A stretch of DNA of 64,000 nt from Arthrobacter livingstonensis (GCF_003219815.1 NZ_QJVD01000020.1:32478-96477); one strand, 5' to 3'; counted from the first letter of the stretch, positions 16,038-25,422 are shown. Translations and numbers: made by a program. Notes: generated from the letters alone by a model not told the origin.

Positions 16038-16988
16038 ATGACTGAAGAACCGTTAAACATGCGCAGCGGTTGGGTGGAAGTCCCCAGGGCAAGGATCCAT
16101 TGGGAAGCGACGGGAAATCCTGAGGGTGTGCCGGTGCTCTACCTGCACGGCGGTCCGGGCGGGTCGCTGGGCAAGGGAGGGTACCGAAAAAAGCATGATG
16201 CGGCGCGGTTCTGGACCATCGGCATCGATCAGCGCGGGTGCGGGCAAAGCACCCCCACGGCGCAGGACGACTTGGAACATCTGGCGGATAACACCACGCA
16301 GACGCTGATTGAGGACATTGAGTCCCTGCGCAGGCACCTGGGTATCGAAAAGTGGATCGTCACCGGTGTTTCGTGGGGGAGCACTCTCGCGCTCGCCTAC
16401 GCATTGGCGCACCCTGACCGCGTGCTGGGGATCGCCCTGGTCGCGGTGACAACCACGGACCGCGACTACGTGGACTGGATTACTGAGGGCGTGGGCCGCA
16501 TCTTCCCTGAGGCCTGGGCCGAGTTTGCCGGGGCCGCCGCGGCGCGGCCGGGCGAGCGGATCGTGGAGGCCTATGCCCGGCGCTTGGCCGGCAGCGACAG
16601 GGAGGAAGCCCGTGTGGCGGCCGCAGCCTGGGACCGGTGGGAATCCACGCACATATCCATGAGCCCCTACTGGCAGCCCGGGCCCATGTTCGAGGACGAA
16701 GCGCAGCGCATGACCTTCGCGCTCCTCGTGACGCACTACTGGGCCAACGACAGCTTCCTCACTGGCAGCCGGGAAATCCTGCCCCGGATCCATGAATTGG
16801 AAGGGATCCCCGGCCACCTCATACACGGCCGCCGGGACGTCAGCGGCCCCGCGATCACTGCGTGGCAGCTTCATCAGCGGTGGAAGGGCAGCCAGCTGGT
16901 CATTGTCGAGGACGAGGGGCACGGCGGCCCCAAATCCATGGCGGAACTCACGCAGGCGGTGGAAGGAATCGCCGCAGGACTGTCCTAG
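16038..16988 (+). CDS. Proline iminopeptidase-like alpha/beta hydrolase (peptidase S33)
   Basis: A 316-residue alpha/beta hydrolase of the prolyl aminopeptidase type. Visible are the oxyanion motif LHGGPGG (about 37-43), IDQRGCGQSTP that marks the S33 family, the nucleophile elbow GVSWGS (about 110-115), the acid region LIHGRRDVSGP (about 268-278) and the catalytic His in EDEGHGGP. It should release N-terminal proline from peptides in the cytosol, but related members act on other amides. The length matches the family. It starts 36 bases after the DUF2945 remnant and looks monocistronic; no ribosome-binding site stands out upstream of ATG 16038. Confidence 0.88.
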   Translation: MTEEPLNMRSGWVEVPRARIHWEATGNPEGVPVLYLHGGPGGSLGKGGYRKKHDAARFWTIGIDQRGCGQSTPTAQDDLEHLADNTTQTLIEDIESLRRHLGIEKWIVTGVSWGSTLALAYALAHPDRVLGIALVAVTTTDRDYVDWITEGVGRIFPEAWAEFAGAAAARPGERIVEAYARRLAGSDREEARVAAAAWDRWESTHISMSPYWQPGPMFEDEAQRMTFALLVTHYWANDSFLTGSREILPRIHELEGIPGHLIHGRRDVSGPAITAWQLHQRWKGSQLVIVEDEGHGGPKSMAELTQAVEGIAAGLS

Positions 16989-17023
16989 GGACCTGGTCTG
17001 GTCGCAGCCGCCCCCTTATTCGC

Positions 17024-18199
17024 TCACCAACTTCGTTTCTGGCGGCGGCGCAGCACCGCGGCAAGCACGACGGCGGCGCCGACCCCCGTGGTCCACCACA
17101 GGACACGCTTTTCCTGGGCGGCGTCCGGGCCGGGATTCGGGGAAGCCTGCCGGCGCAACATCCTCCCTTCGGCCACCAGCAGCAGTTCCTTGTCGTGCTT
17201 CTTGGCGCTCGCAGCCGTGTCCCGGGGCGGCAGCTGCAACTCCGCTTCCGCCTTGATGCCGGCCTGCAGCTGGCGGCCGCGTTCGACTTCGGCGTCAAGT
17301 TCGGCCCCGAGGAGCAGCATGAGGTTCATGATCCAGATCCACAGCAGCAGCACGATCATGCCGGCAATGGTCCCGTACGTTTTGTCGTACTTGGAGAAGT
17401 TGCTGACATAAAAGCCGAACCCCACGGAGGCCACCACCATGGCCACGAGGGCAACGCTCGCGCCGACGCTGATCCAGCGGAACCTGGGCTGCCTGACATT
17501 GGGCGTGAAATAGTACAGGACGGCGATCAGCACAATGGCCAGGATGGCGACCACGGGCCACTTGGCGATGTTCCAGGTGGCGACGGCGGCATCTCCCACG
17601 CCCAGGGCGTCGCCCAGGACCCTGGCGACCGGGCCCGAGACCACCAGCATCAGGGCAATGGCAGCGACGATCAGCACGGCGGCCAGGGTCACGAGCAGCA
17701 GGGCCGGGCGCAGCTTCCAGACGGGGCGGCCCTCGTCGGTGCCGTAAATGCGGTTCATGGCCCGGCTGAAGGCTCCGACGTAGCCGGAGGCGGACCACAG
17801 GGCCGTGACCAGTCCAAGCGCAAACGTCCAGCCGGCGGCGGAGGAGGACGCCAAATGCTCTACGGGTCCCTTTATGGTGTCCATGACTTGCTGGTCCGTC
17901 AGCTGGCGCACCAGGTCCAGCATCACTTTGGTGGTTTGTTCGGCCTGTCCCAGCAGCCCGAGAATGGACACCAGCGCCAGAATGGCCGGAAACAGGGACA
18001 ATATTCCGTAATACGTCAGTGCGGCTGCCAGGTCCGTGCAGCCGTCGGAGCTGAACTTGCCCACAGCGCGCCTGGTCACGTATTTCCAGGACTTGGCCGG
18101 CAGCTTGCCGGGGTTCCGGGGCTTGCGGGGGTCGTCCGGTGCCGGGGCGCTGGCCTTTTCTACGGCAGCGCCGGTTTCGCCGTTTGCGTACGGGCTCAT
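17024..18199 (-). CDS. YihY/BrkB family membrane protein
   Basis: A 391-residue inner membrane protein of the YihY (formerly RNase BN) family. The start of the membrane domain shows the family signature AAALTYYGILSLFPAILALVS; six membrane helices follow between about residues 55 and 300, with the conserved MNRIYGT segment near residue 170. A further helix near the C-terminus (WWTTGVGAAVVLAAVL) followed by RRRQKRSW is an addition to the six-helix core. The substrate is unknown; the old tRNA-processing name does not apply. ATG 18199 has AAGGGA 8 bases upstream. It lies alone, 290 bases from the mutase gene on the same strand. Confidence 0.9.
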   Translation of the reverse strand: MSPYANGETGAAVEKASAPAPDDPRKPRNPGKLPAKSWKYVTRRAVGKFSSDGCTDLAAALTYYGILSLFPAILALVSILGLLGQAEQTTKVMLDLVRQLTDQQVMDTIKGPVEHLASSSAAGWTFALGLVTALWSASGYVGAFSRAMNRIYGTDEGRPVWKLRPALLLVTLAAVLIVAAIALMLVVSGPVARVLGDALGVGDAAVATWNIAKWPVVAILAIVLIAVLYYFTPNVRQPRFRWISVGASVALVAMVVASVGFGFYVSNFSKYDKTYGTIAGMIVLLLWIWIMNLMLLLGAELDAEVERGRQLQAGIKAEAELQLPPRDTAASAKKHDKELLLVAEGRMLRRQASPNPGPDAAQEKRVLWWTTGVGAAVVLAAVLRRRQKRSW

Positions 18200-18371
18200 C
18201 TAACAGTCCCTTTCATGCGGGGTCACGGATGGACGGCGCCGTGCAGATGCCGCCTTCGAAGCCTGCCTCATTTCCGGGACGCCGGGCGCACGGTATTTCC
18301 CTTGCCGCGCGCTCTGCCGTCCCAGACATGGTTTCACCCTAGCGCCTGCCAGCCGCCTGCCGCCGGTGATT

Positions 18372-18390
18372 GCCCCGGGCGGCCCGGGGC
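18372..18390. terminator. GC hairpin after the phospho-sugar mutase gene
   Basis: GCCCCGGG, three bases, CCCGGGGC: a perfect 8-base stem, 100 bases after the mutase stop on the - strand. The rest of the 290-base gap (18200-18490) holds no gene and probably the yihY promoter. Confidence 0.45.
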
Positions 18391-18490
18391 CCGGGGCGGG
18401 CTGCCGGGACTCGGCATCGCGGTTACCACATCTACGGTTCCGGTTCCGGGTTCTCAGATCTGCGGCCCCGGCGGCGGCCCGGCCGGCTGC

Positions 18491-20383
18491 CTACAGCCCC
18501 AGGGCTGCCTGGACGTCCGCAGCAACGCCGGCCAGCGCGCGGGCAGCTTCGCTGCGGGCGGCGTCCAGTTCCCCGCGTGCCGCCACGGGCACAATGACTT
18601 CCAAATAGCATTTGAGTTTGGGTTCCGTGCCGCTGGGGCGCACGATCACCCTGCTGTCATTTGCCGTCAGGTAGAGCAGCGCGTCGGTGGCGGGGAGCTC
18701 CGGGGTCCCCACGGACAGGTCGGTGGATTCCACGACAACTGACCCGTTGAAGGCCGCCGGCGGCCGGGCGCGCAGCCGGGCCATCATCGCGGTAATCTCG
18801 GCAAGGTCCTCCACGCGGATGCTGATCTGGTCGCTCGCATGCAGGCCGTGCTCCAGGGCGAGGTCATCCAGCACGTCAAACAGTGTGCGGCCCTGGGCCT
18901 TGAGCGCGGCAGACATCTCCGCGATGAGCAGTCCGGCGGACATGCCGTCCTTGTCGCGCACCACCTCGGGGGCCACGCAGTACCCCAGCGCCTCCTCATA
19001 GCCAAACGTCAGGCCGGGCACGCGCGAGATCCACTTGAAACCGGTCAAAGTCTGCACATGCGGGTAGCCGGCCGATGCGGCGATGCGGGCCAGCAGCCTG
19101 CTGGAGACGATCGAGTTGGCAAAGACGGGCACCTGGGCCGGGTCCGGCGTCGCACTTGTTTCGGCACGTCCGCCGCGGGATGCGAGGTGGGCCCCAAGGA
19201 GGGCTCCCACCTCGTCGCCGTGGAACTTGCGCCACTGGCCGGTGGCCGGGTCGAGGGCGCCGACGGCGGCGCGGTCGGCGTCGGGGTCGTTGGCGAGCAC
19301 GACGTCGGCCCCCACCTGGCGGGCCAGGGCGAAGGCCAGGTCCATGGCCCCGGGCTCTTCCGGATTGGGGAAGGAGACGGTGGGGAAGTCGGGGTCGGGG
19401 GCGGACTGCTCGGGGACGGCATGGATGTCGGTGAATCCGGCCCTGTGCAGCACGTCCAGGGCCGTGTCATGACCGACGCCGTGCATGGACGTGTGGACGA
19501 TGCGGAGTTCGCGGGAGGGGAACATTTCCGAATCCGCCAGGGCAGCCACGGCCGACTTGTAGCTGGCGAGGAGTTCGCCGCCCACAACCGTCCAGCCCCC
19601 CTTGGCCAGCGGGATGGCGGAAGTGTCGCCGGCCTCCCGCGTCGTGGAGGCCGCGGCGATGTGCGCGGCAATTTGTGCATCGTGCGGGGCCACAATCTGC
19701 ACGCCGCGGGCCTCGGGTGCCACGGCACGCCCCCCCAGGTAGACCTTGTAGCCGTTGTCCCGGGACGGGTTGTGGCTGGCGGTGACCATCACACCGGCCT
19801 CGCAGTCCAGGTGCCGGACGGCAAAAGCCAGCACGGGGGTGGGCAGAGCCGCGGGCAGCAGGAAGGTCTCTATGCCGGCCGCCGCGAAGATCGCCGCCGT
19901 CTCCCCGGCAAAGATTGCCGAGTTGTGGCGGGCATCGTAGCCGACCACCGCCCGGGGCCTGTAGCCGGCCTGCTGGTTCGCTTGGGGACCGGTCACGTCT
20001 GTATCGGGCTGGGAGGCCGGGTCCGGCTGGGAGGGGGAGCCGGCGTCGTCCGCGTTGCCTTGAGTCCCGGGCATCGCCAGAACCAGCAGGTGGGCGGCCA
20101 CCCCAGCGGCAGCGCGGCGCACCACTGTCCGGTTCATGCGGTTCGGACCCGGGCCCATGACGGCGCGCAAACCGGCCGTGCCGAACTGCAGGTTGCCGTC
20201 GAAGCTGTCCTCGAGCTCGGCGGCCGCTTCCTGGCTGTTGCCTGCCCGGGCCGCCAGTTCCTGTAATGCCGCGGCCGTTGCGGGATCCGGATCGTTGGTG
20301 GCCCACTGGGAGGCTGCGGTGGAAAGGGCTGCGGTTTCGAGTGCTGCGGCGGACTCGGAACGTGTCTGCGAAGAATGGGTCAC
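18491..20383 (-). CDS. Phospho-sugar mutase (phosphoglucomutase/phosphomannomutase)
   Basis: A 630-residue alpha-D-phosphohexomutase. The active-site serine loop VTASHNPSRDNGYKVYLGG (about residue 180), the metal-binding loop NDPDADRAA, the sugar-specificity region FGYEEALGYC and the phosphate-binding RPSGTEPKLKCYLE are all present. It moves phosphate between C1 and C6 of glucose or mannose, or between C1 and C5 of pentoses, in the cytosol. The family in actinobacteria (PmmB) lies directly after purine nucleoside phosphorylase, and a phosphopentomutase role in nucleoside breakdown is a reasonable guess. Here the two are separated by an oppositely oriented AbiEi-like gene. A short insertion of low-complexity residues (SQPDPASQPDTDV) near residue 120 is unusual. 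Confidence 0.92.
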   Translation of the reverse strand: MTHSSQTRSESAAALETAALSTAASQWATNDPDPATAAALQELAARAGNSQEAAAELEDSFDGNLQFGTAGLRAVMGPGPNRMNRTVVRRAAAGVAAHLLVLAMPGTQGNADDAGSPSQPDPASQPDTDVTGPQANQQAGYRPRAVVGYDARHNSAIFAGETAAIFAAAGIETFLLPAALPTPVLAFAVRHLDCEAGVMVTASHNPSRDNGYKVYLGGRAVAPEARGVQIVAPHDAQIAAHIAAASTTREAGDTSAIPLAKGGWTVVGGELLASYKSAVAALADSEMFPSRELRIVHTSMHGVGHDTALDVLHRAGFTDIHAVPEQSAPDPDFPTVSFPNPEEPGAMDLAFALARQVGADVVLANDPDADRAAVGALDPATGQWRKFHGDEVGALLGAHLASRGGRAETSATPDPAQVPVFANSIVSSRLLARIAASAGYPHVQTLTGFKWISRVPGLTFGYEEALGYCVAPEVVRDKDGMSAGLLIAEMSAALKAQGRTLFDVLDDLALEHGLHASDQISIRVEDLAEITAMMARLRARPPAAFNGSVVVESTDLSVGTPELPATDALLYLTANDSRVIVRPSGTEPKLKCYLEVIVPVAARGELDAARSEAARALAGVAADVQAALGL

Positions 20384-20621
20384 GAGACTAATCTAGCGGC
20401 AGCGCCGCGGCGGGAGGTATCCGGCGCCGTTCCGTTCTGCGTTGCGCTCGCCACGAGAGGTGCGCAGTGCACTGTCGGGCGCCGCCGTCGTGATGCCCGC
20501 TGCGCCTAACGGGACTGCCCCAGGCCATGAGCGTCCTCCACAGGGCGGACGGCCTCCGGTCTTGTCCACATTTGGTGGATGGAGCGTGCTGGAGCAGGTC
20601 AACCCTGGCAACGATGGAGTC

Positions 20622-21464
20622 ATGAATTCATACAGGAGAACCCCCAAACTTTCCGTCGAGGCGGCCATCACCCGGCTCGGACCGGTTGCGCGGCAGTCAG
20701 AACTGCTGTCCCTTGGGATCAATACGCGGCAACTGCGGACAGCTGTCCAGGATGGCCGCGTGATGCGCGTGGCGAGGGGGCACTACGGGTTGCCCGGCGT
20801 GTCTGAGTGGGACATTTACCTGGCCAGGCACCAGGCCCGGCGGACCTGCCTGAGCAAGGTCAGGGAGCTGGGCCTGTGGCTGTTGGAGGAACCGCGGGAG
20901 ATGCACGTGGCCGCTGCCCACGGACGGCCGATTCCCGGTTGTGCGGTCCACCGCCTGGCCGGTGAACCCACCCTGTTGGAGGTGCTGCGCCAATGTGTGG
21001 CTTGCGGCAGTGACCTGGAGGCACTCGTCATCCTGGAATCGGCGGTCGTCAAGAACAAGTGCACCATTGACCAGCTCCGGACGGAATTCTCGCGGAGGAG
21101 TGACAAGCGGGCCCGCGGCATCATCGAGAAGATCGATCCCCAGTCCATGGCCATCACGGAAACCGTGGGCAGGTCCCGTCTCAGGGACGCCGGACTTAAT
21201 GTCCAGGGCCAGGCGTATGTGCGTGATGCGGGGCACCTGGACCTGTTGGTGGACGGTGTCCTGGGCATCGAGGGGGACGGCAAGGAATACCATGACACGG
21301 AGTCTGGCTGGGCCGAGGATCTGCGCAAGGACACCATGTATGTCCTGCGCGGCATGTGGAGGCTGCGGATTCCGGCTGCCGTGGTGCTCTACCAACCTGA
21401 GGTCATGTTGCGGTGGGTCCGACAGGCCCTGGCCATGATCCGTTCTGCACCGCGCTCGGGCTGA
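20622..21464 (+). CDS. AbiEi-like antitoxin-domain protein with a C-terminal nuclease-like domain
   Basis: A 280-residue protein without a partner. The N-terminal 70 residues have the AbiEi-type winged helix: QSELLSLGINTRQLRTAVQDGRVMRVARGHYGLP. The C-terminal 90 residues resemble the DUF559/Vsr-like fold (VRDAGHLDLLVDGVLGIEGDGKEYHD ... DLRKDTMYVLRGMWRLRI), with an acidic LDLLVD and IEGDGKEYH pattern where restriction-type nucleases place their metal site. Such orphan proteins are common in actinobacteria; their role is unknown. No AbiEii toxin is adjacent. ATG 20622 is used, although the GGAG before it is close. It is inserted between the mutase and the phosphorylase genes on the opposite strand. 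Confidence 0.65.
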   Translation: MNSYRRTPKLSVEAAITRLGPVARQSELLSLGINTRQLRTAVQDGRVMRVARGHYGLPGVSEWDIYLARHQARRTCLSKVRELGLWLLEEPREMHVAAAHGRPIPGCAVHRLAGEPTLLEVLRQCVACGSDLEALVILESAVVKNKCTIDQLRTEFSRRSDKRARGIIEKIDPQSMAITETVGRSRLRDAGLNVQGQAYVRDAGHLDLLVDGVLGIEGDGKEYHDTESGWAEDLRKDTMYVLRGMWRLRIPAAVVLYQPEVMLRWVRQALAMIRSAPRSG

Positions 21465-21479
21465 ACGCGGCGCAGGACG

Positions 21480-21520
21480 CTGTTCTGCGCCATGTCCGTA
21501 GCTGGGACGGCGCAGAACAG
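21480..21520. terminator. Nested hairpin between convergent genes
   Basis: Arms CTGTTCTGCGCC (21480-21491) and its complement (21509-21520) form a perfect 12-base stem, with an inner GTCC/GGAC stem in the 17-base loop. It lies between the AbiEi-like gene and the phosphorylase gene and probably serves both. Confidence 0.65.
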
Positions 21521-21537
21521 GACGGCGACCGCAGGCG

Positions 21538-22359
21538 CTACAGCTTGGCGATGATGTCCGCGAGCAGCCGGGAGATGCGCGGTCCCGCGGCCTGGCCGGC
21601 CTCGATCACCTCGGCGTGGCTGAGCGGGACGGGGCTGATGCCGGCGGCCAGGTTCGTCACCAGCGAGATGCCGAATACCTCCATGCCGGCGGCACGGGCG
21701 GCAATGGCCTCCAGGGCGGTGGACATGCCCACCAGGTCGGCGCCGATCCGCTTGGCATACTGCACCTCTGCCGGCGTCTCATAGTGCGGGCCGGTGAATT
21801 GTGCGTACACTCCCTCATCCAGCGACGGGTCCACCTCGCGGGCCACGGAGCGCAGCCGGGACGAGTACAGGTCTGTCAGGTCCACGAACGTTGCGCCCTC
21901 CAGCGGCGAGGTGGCGGTGAGGTTGATGTGGTCGCTGATCAGCACCGGCGTCCCCGGGGTCCAGGCCCCGTTGAGCCCGCCGCAGCCATTGGTCAGCACC
22001 ACGGTCTTGGCACCGGCGGCAGCTGCGGTGCGCACCCCGTGGACCACGGCTCGCACCCCCTTGCCCTCGTAGAAGTGAGTGCGGGAGCCAAGCACCAGCA
22101 CGTTCTTGCCGTCCGGGGTGCGTATCGAGGTGAGAGTGCCCACATGGCCCGCCACTGCGGGAGCGGAGAAGCCGGGCACGTCCGCGGCATTCAAAGAGGC
22201 GGTCACCTCGCCGATAAGACCGGCCGCCTCACCCCAGCCGGAGCCCAGCACAAGCGCCAGTTCATGCTGTTCCACGCCCGTGGCCTGGGCAATGTATGCG
22301 GCGGCCCCGCTGGCCAGCTGCGTCGGGTCTTTTTCGGGGGAAGTCTCTTGGGTGTTCAC
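21538..22359 (-). CDS. Purine-nucleoside phosphorylase
   Basis: A 273-residue trimeric-type purine nucleoside phosphorylase (family 2). It shows the phosphate-binding LVLGSGWGE near residue 40, SRTHFYEG at about 95, the base-binding VLTNGCGGLNGAW, and QFTGPHYETPAE with GADLVGMSTALEA in the C-terminal half. It splits purine (deoxy)nucleosides with phosphate to base and (deoxy)ribose 1-phosphate. The mutase at 18491-20383 lies downstream on the same strand, which is the order deoD-pmmB of Mycobacterium tuberculosis, and lpdA is divergent at 22468. DeoC at 7126-7833 could use the product further. Confidence 0.95.
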   Translation of the reverse strand: MNTQETSPEKDPTQLASGAAAYIAQATGVEQHELALVLGSGWGEAAGLIGEVTASLNAADVPGFSAPAVAGHVGTLTSIRTPDGKNVLVLGSRTHFYEGKGVRAVVHGVRTAAAAGAKTVVLTNGCGGLNGAWTPGTPVLISDHINLTATSPLEGATFVDLTDLYSSRLRSVAREVDPSLDEGVYAQFTGPHYETPAEVQYAKRIGADLVGMSTALEAIAARAAGMEVFGISLVTNLAAGISPVPLSHAEVIEAGQAAGPRISRLLADIIAKL

Positions 22360-22467
22360 GGAACCAACCTACCGGCAAGCCGCAGGCCCGCGCCACGTGC
22401 CGGCCGCCCCAGTTCGGTGTGCTGTAGAACTTGGCGGCTGTCCCCGGATAGGCGAGAATGAACTACT

Positions 22468-23895
22468 GTGACCAGCAATCAAGAAGCATCCAAGCCCTTT
22501 GCCGTCCCCAGCCTTGCGATCCTCGGCGGCGGCCCCGGCGGTTACGAAGCCGCCATGGTGGCAGCCGCCATGGGATCGCAGGTAACCATCGTGGAGCGTC
22601 TGGGCCTGGGCGGCGCCGCTGTACTGACCGACGTCGTGCCTTCCAAGACCCTGATCGCCACGGCCGAGTCCATGAACCGCAGCATCGACTCCACCGAGCT
22701 GGGCGTGAGCTTCAACGCCGACGACGGCGACCTGAAGACGGCCCTGCGTGCGGACCTGAAGCAGATCAACGGGCGCGTGAAGGTGCTGGCCATGGAGCAG
22801 TCCACGGACATCCGGCGGGGCCTGGAAGCGCTGGGCGTGCGCATTGTGATCGGCACCGGCAGGATGCTGGACGGGCGCACCATCGAGGTGGACCGCGGCG
22901 AAACCAAGGAAATCATCAAGGCCGACGCCGTCCTCATCTCCGTTGGCGCCCACCCGCGCGAGCTCGCCACGGCCCGGCCCGACGGCGAACGCATCCTGAA
23001 CTGGACCCAGATTTACGACCTCGACGAACTGCCCGAGGAACTCATCGTGGTGGGGTCCGGCGTCACCGGCGCCGAGTTCGCCTCCGCCTTCAACGGCCTG
23101 GGCTCCAACGTCACCCTGATTTCCAGCCGCGACCAGGTGCTGCCCGGTGAGGACTCGGATGCCGCCGCCGTGCTCGAGCAGGTGTTTGAGCGCCGCGGAC
23201 TGCGCGTGCTGTCCCGCTCCCGCGCCGAGGCAGTCGAGCGCACGGCCGACGGCGTCGTGGTCACCCTGGGCGACGGCAGCAAGGTCACCGGCACGCACTG
23301 CCTGGTCTGTGTGGGTTCCATTCCGAACACCACGGACATTGGCCTCGAGACGGCCGGGGTCGAGCTGACCCCCAGCGGCCACATCAAGGTCGACGGCGTC
23401 TCCCGCACCAGTTCGCCCAACGTCTACGCCGCCGGCGACTGCACCGGCGTGTTGGCGCTGGCCTCCGTGGCCGCCATGCAGGGCCGCATCGCCGTGGCGC
23501 ACCTGGTCGGGGACGGCGTCAGCCCGCTCAAGCTCACGCAAGTGTCCTCCAATATTTTCACCTCCCCGGAGATCGCCTCCGTGGGCGTGTCCGAGGCCGA
23601 GCTGGAAGCCGGCAAGTACCAGGGCGACGTGGTGAAGCTGTCCCTGCAGACCAACGCCCGCGCCAAGATGCGCAACGTCAACGACGGCTTCATCAAGATC
23701 ATCGCGCGCAGGGGCTCCGGCACCGTCATCGGCGGCGTCGTGGTCGGCGCCGGCGCCTGCGAGCTGATCTTCCCGATCGCGCTGGCCGTGGCCCAGAAGC
23801 TGCACGTGGACGACATCGCCAACACGTTCACCGTGTACCCGTCGCTGTCCGGGTCCATCGCCGAGGCCGCCCGCCGCCTCCACGTCCACATGTAG
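22468..23895 (+). CDS. lpdA: NAD(P)H-quinone dehydrogenase of the LpdA type
   Basis: A 475-residue flavoprotein disulfide reductase homologue. The FAD motif LGGGPGGYEAAMVAA is at about residue 18, the second dinucleotide site VVGSGVTGAEFASAF at about 195, the FAD-ribityl motif VYAAGDCTG at about 318, and the dimer interface at the C-terminus. Where lipoamide dehydrogenases have the redox pair CxxxxC, this protein reads GLGGAAVLTDVVPSK, so both cysteines are missing. That is the hallmark of mycobacterial LpdA (Rv3303c), which reduces quinones with NAD(P)H rather than disulfides. The C-terminal catalytic His-Glu pair is also not seen. The start is GTG 22468. Confidence 0.92.
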   Translation: MTSNQEASKPFAVPSLAILGGGPGGYEAAMVAAAMGSQVTIVERLGLGGAAVLTDVVPSKTLIATAESMNRSIDSTELGVSFNADDGDLKTALRADLKQINGRVKVLAMEQSTDIRRGLEALGVRIVIGTGRMLDGRTIEVDRGETKEIIKADAVLISVGAHPRELATARPDGERILNWTQIYDLDELPEELIVVGSGVTGAEFASAFNGLGSNVTLISSRDQVLPGEDSDAAAVLEQVFERRGLRVLSRSRAEAVERTADGVVVTLGDGSKVTGTHCLVCVGSIPNTTDIGLETAGVELTPSGHIKVDGVSRTSSPNVYAAGDCTGVLALASVAAMQGRIAVAHLVGDGVSPLKLTQVSSNIFTSPEIASVGVSEAELEAGKYQGDVVKLSLQTNARAKMRNVNDGFIKIIARRGSGTVIGGVVVGAGACELIFPIALAVAQKLHVDDIANTFTVYPSLSGSIAEAARRLHVHM

Positions 23896-23925
23896 CCAGA
23901 CTGCTGGAGTTGCACTGCCGGACGT

Positions 23926-25422
23926 TCATTGCCCGCTGGGGCTGCGCGGCAGCCGGATGCAAAAGCAGGCGCCGCCGTCGTCGGAGGTTGCCGGCTCCAC
24001 CGTGAGCCGCAGTCCCAGCCGCTGCGCCAACCGGGCGGCGATGGAGAGTCCCAGCCCGCTGCCCACCGGCCGCCGGCCGGCATAGCGGCGGAATAGGACG
24101 CCCCGTTCAAACGCAACCGCGGCGTCCTGGGCGGTCAGTCCGGGACCGTAGTCCCGCACGTCAACAGCGACGACGTCGGGCCGGCCGGCGGTGGCCTTGC
24201 CCGCGCCCAATCCTTCCGCAGGTTCCGGGGAGCCCTGGGAGTATTCCAGCCTGGCCTCGATCACCAGGGGTTTTCCTGGCGGCGTCACCCGCAGCGCATT
24301 GCCCACCAGGGCGTCGATGATCTGCCGCAACCGCTGCCCGTCCGTGTCAACAGCAAGGCTTCCGCCGCCTGCCGGCAGGCGGATGTCCAGTTGCACGCCG
24401 GCCTGGACGGCAGCACCGTGCCAGGCTTCCCGCACCTGTTCCAGGAGCCCTGCAACATCAACGGGCCCAACCTCCAAGGCGAAATCATCCGCCTCCAGGC
24501 GCGCCAGCGCCAACAGATCGCGGACAAACCCGTCCAGCCGTTCGGTTTCGGCGGCCAGGACCTGCCCCACCCGGGCCAGCTCTTCGGGCCGGACAAGCCC
24601 GTCCACCATGGCTTCCGCATAGCCCCGCACCGCCGTCAGCGGGGTCCGGATCTCGTGAGAGACGGACAGCAGGAATTCGTGCTGGCGGCCCTCGCTGGCC
24701 ATCAGGGCCCGATCCAAGGTGTTGACCGCCTCGCCCATCGCCCGCACTTCCGTCATGCCTGACGGGGCCAGCTCAATGGTGCGCTCGCCGGCGGCGATCC
24801 GGCGCGCTGCCGCCGCCGTTCGGACCAGAGGCAGCGAGAGCCGCCGGGCCAGCAGGGTGCCCGCCAGGACCGCAATCAGCAGCCCGATGGCGAGGGCCAG
24901 AAGCGCACGCTCAAGCACCTGGGCGGATTCAGCATTGACGTCCTTCAGCGATCGGGTCAGCACAATGCCGCCGCCGCGTTGCAGGGTGCGGGCCTCCACG
25001 AGCAGCTTCCCTTCGCTGGTGGCCAGTGTCCGGGAGATCTTTTGCCCGGAGAGCACCTGTGCGATTTCGGCCGGCCCCAGAAGGTGGTCCGCGGTTCCCT
25101 TGACGGTTCCGGAAGCGGTGATGGTGGAGAGCTTGTAGGTGTCCGGCCCCAGCAGGTAGCGCTCCCGGGCGTCAAGGGCGCGCGAGGCCCCGGGGGCCGC
25201 TGCGTAGGCGTCCGCCTGCCGGGCGAGCTGCTGCCGGGCCTGGTCCACGGTGGCCGCTTGGATGAGCGGAAAGGCAACCAGGCCTGTGACCAGCACCGCC
25301 AGGACGGCGACGGCGGCCGTCACCAGCGTTATGCCGCCGCCCACTGAGTGAAGCCACGCCGTCGGGCCCGCGTGGAGGTGTTCCGTCATGCGGGCTGGGC
25401 GTGCGGGGTCACTACCCTTCAT
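23926..25422 (-). CDS. Sensor histidine kinase
   Basis: A 498-residue membrane kinase. A first helix (about 30-52) is followed by an extracytoplasmic domain of about 115 residues, a second helix (about 173-192), a HAMP region, the H-box SVSHEIRTPLTAVRGY with H256, and the HATPase region with DYGPGL and GSGLGLSIAARL. The N-box is degenerate, reading DALVGNALRVTPPG rather than the usual NLLxNA. It should autophosphorylate and pass phosphate to the response regulator encoded just upstream; the two genes overlap by 11 bases if ATG 25422 is used. ATG 25389 is another possible start. The extracytoplasmic ligand is unknown. Confidence 0.9.
   Translation of the reverse strand: MKGSDPARPARMTEHLHAGPTAWLHSVGGGITLVTAAVAVLAVLVTGLVAFPLIQAATVDQARQQLARQADAYAAAPGASRALDARERYLLGPDTYKLSTITASGTVKGTADHLLGPAEIAQVLSGQKISRTLATSEGKLLVEARTLQRGGGIVLTRSLKDVNAESAQVLERALLALAIGLLIAVLAGTLLARRLSLPLVRTAAAARRIAAGERTIELAPSGMTEVRAMGEAVNTLDRALMASEGRQHEFLLSVSHEIRTPLTAVRGYAEAMVDGLVRPEELARVGQVLAAETERLDGFVRDLLALARLEADDFALEVGPVDVAGLLEQVREAWHGAAVQAGVQLDIRLPAGGGSLAVDTDGQRLRQIIDALVGNALRVTPPGKPLVIEARLEYSQGSPEPAEGLGAGKATAGRPDVVAVDVRDYGPGLTAQDAAVAFERGVLFRRYAGRRPVGSGLGLSIAARLAQRLGLRLTVEPATSDDGGACFCIRLPRSPSGQ

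Noticed and set aside
16862-18742. 626-residue open frame antisense to yihY and the mutase end
   Set aside because: It is a shadow frame with low-complexity His/Gln/Gly stretches over a well-supported membrane protein gene.
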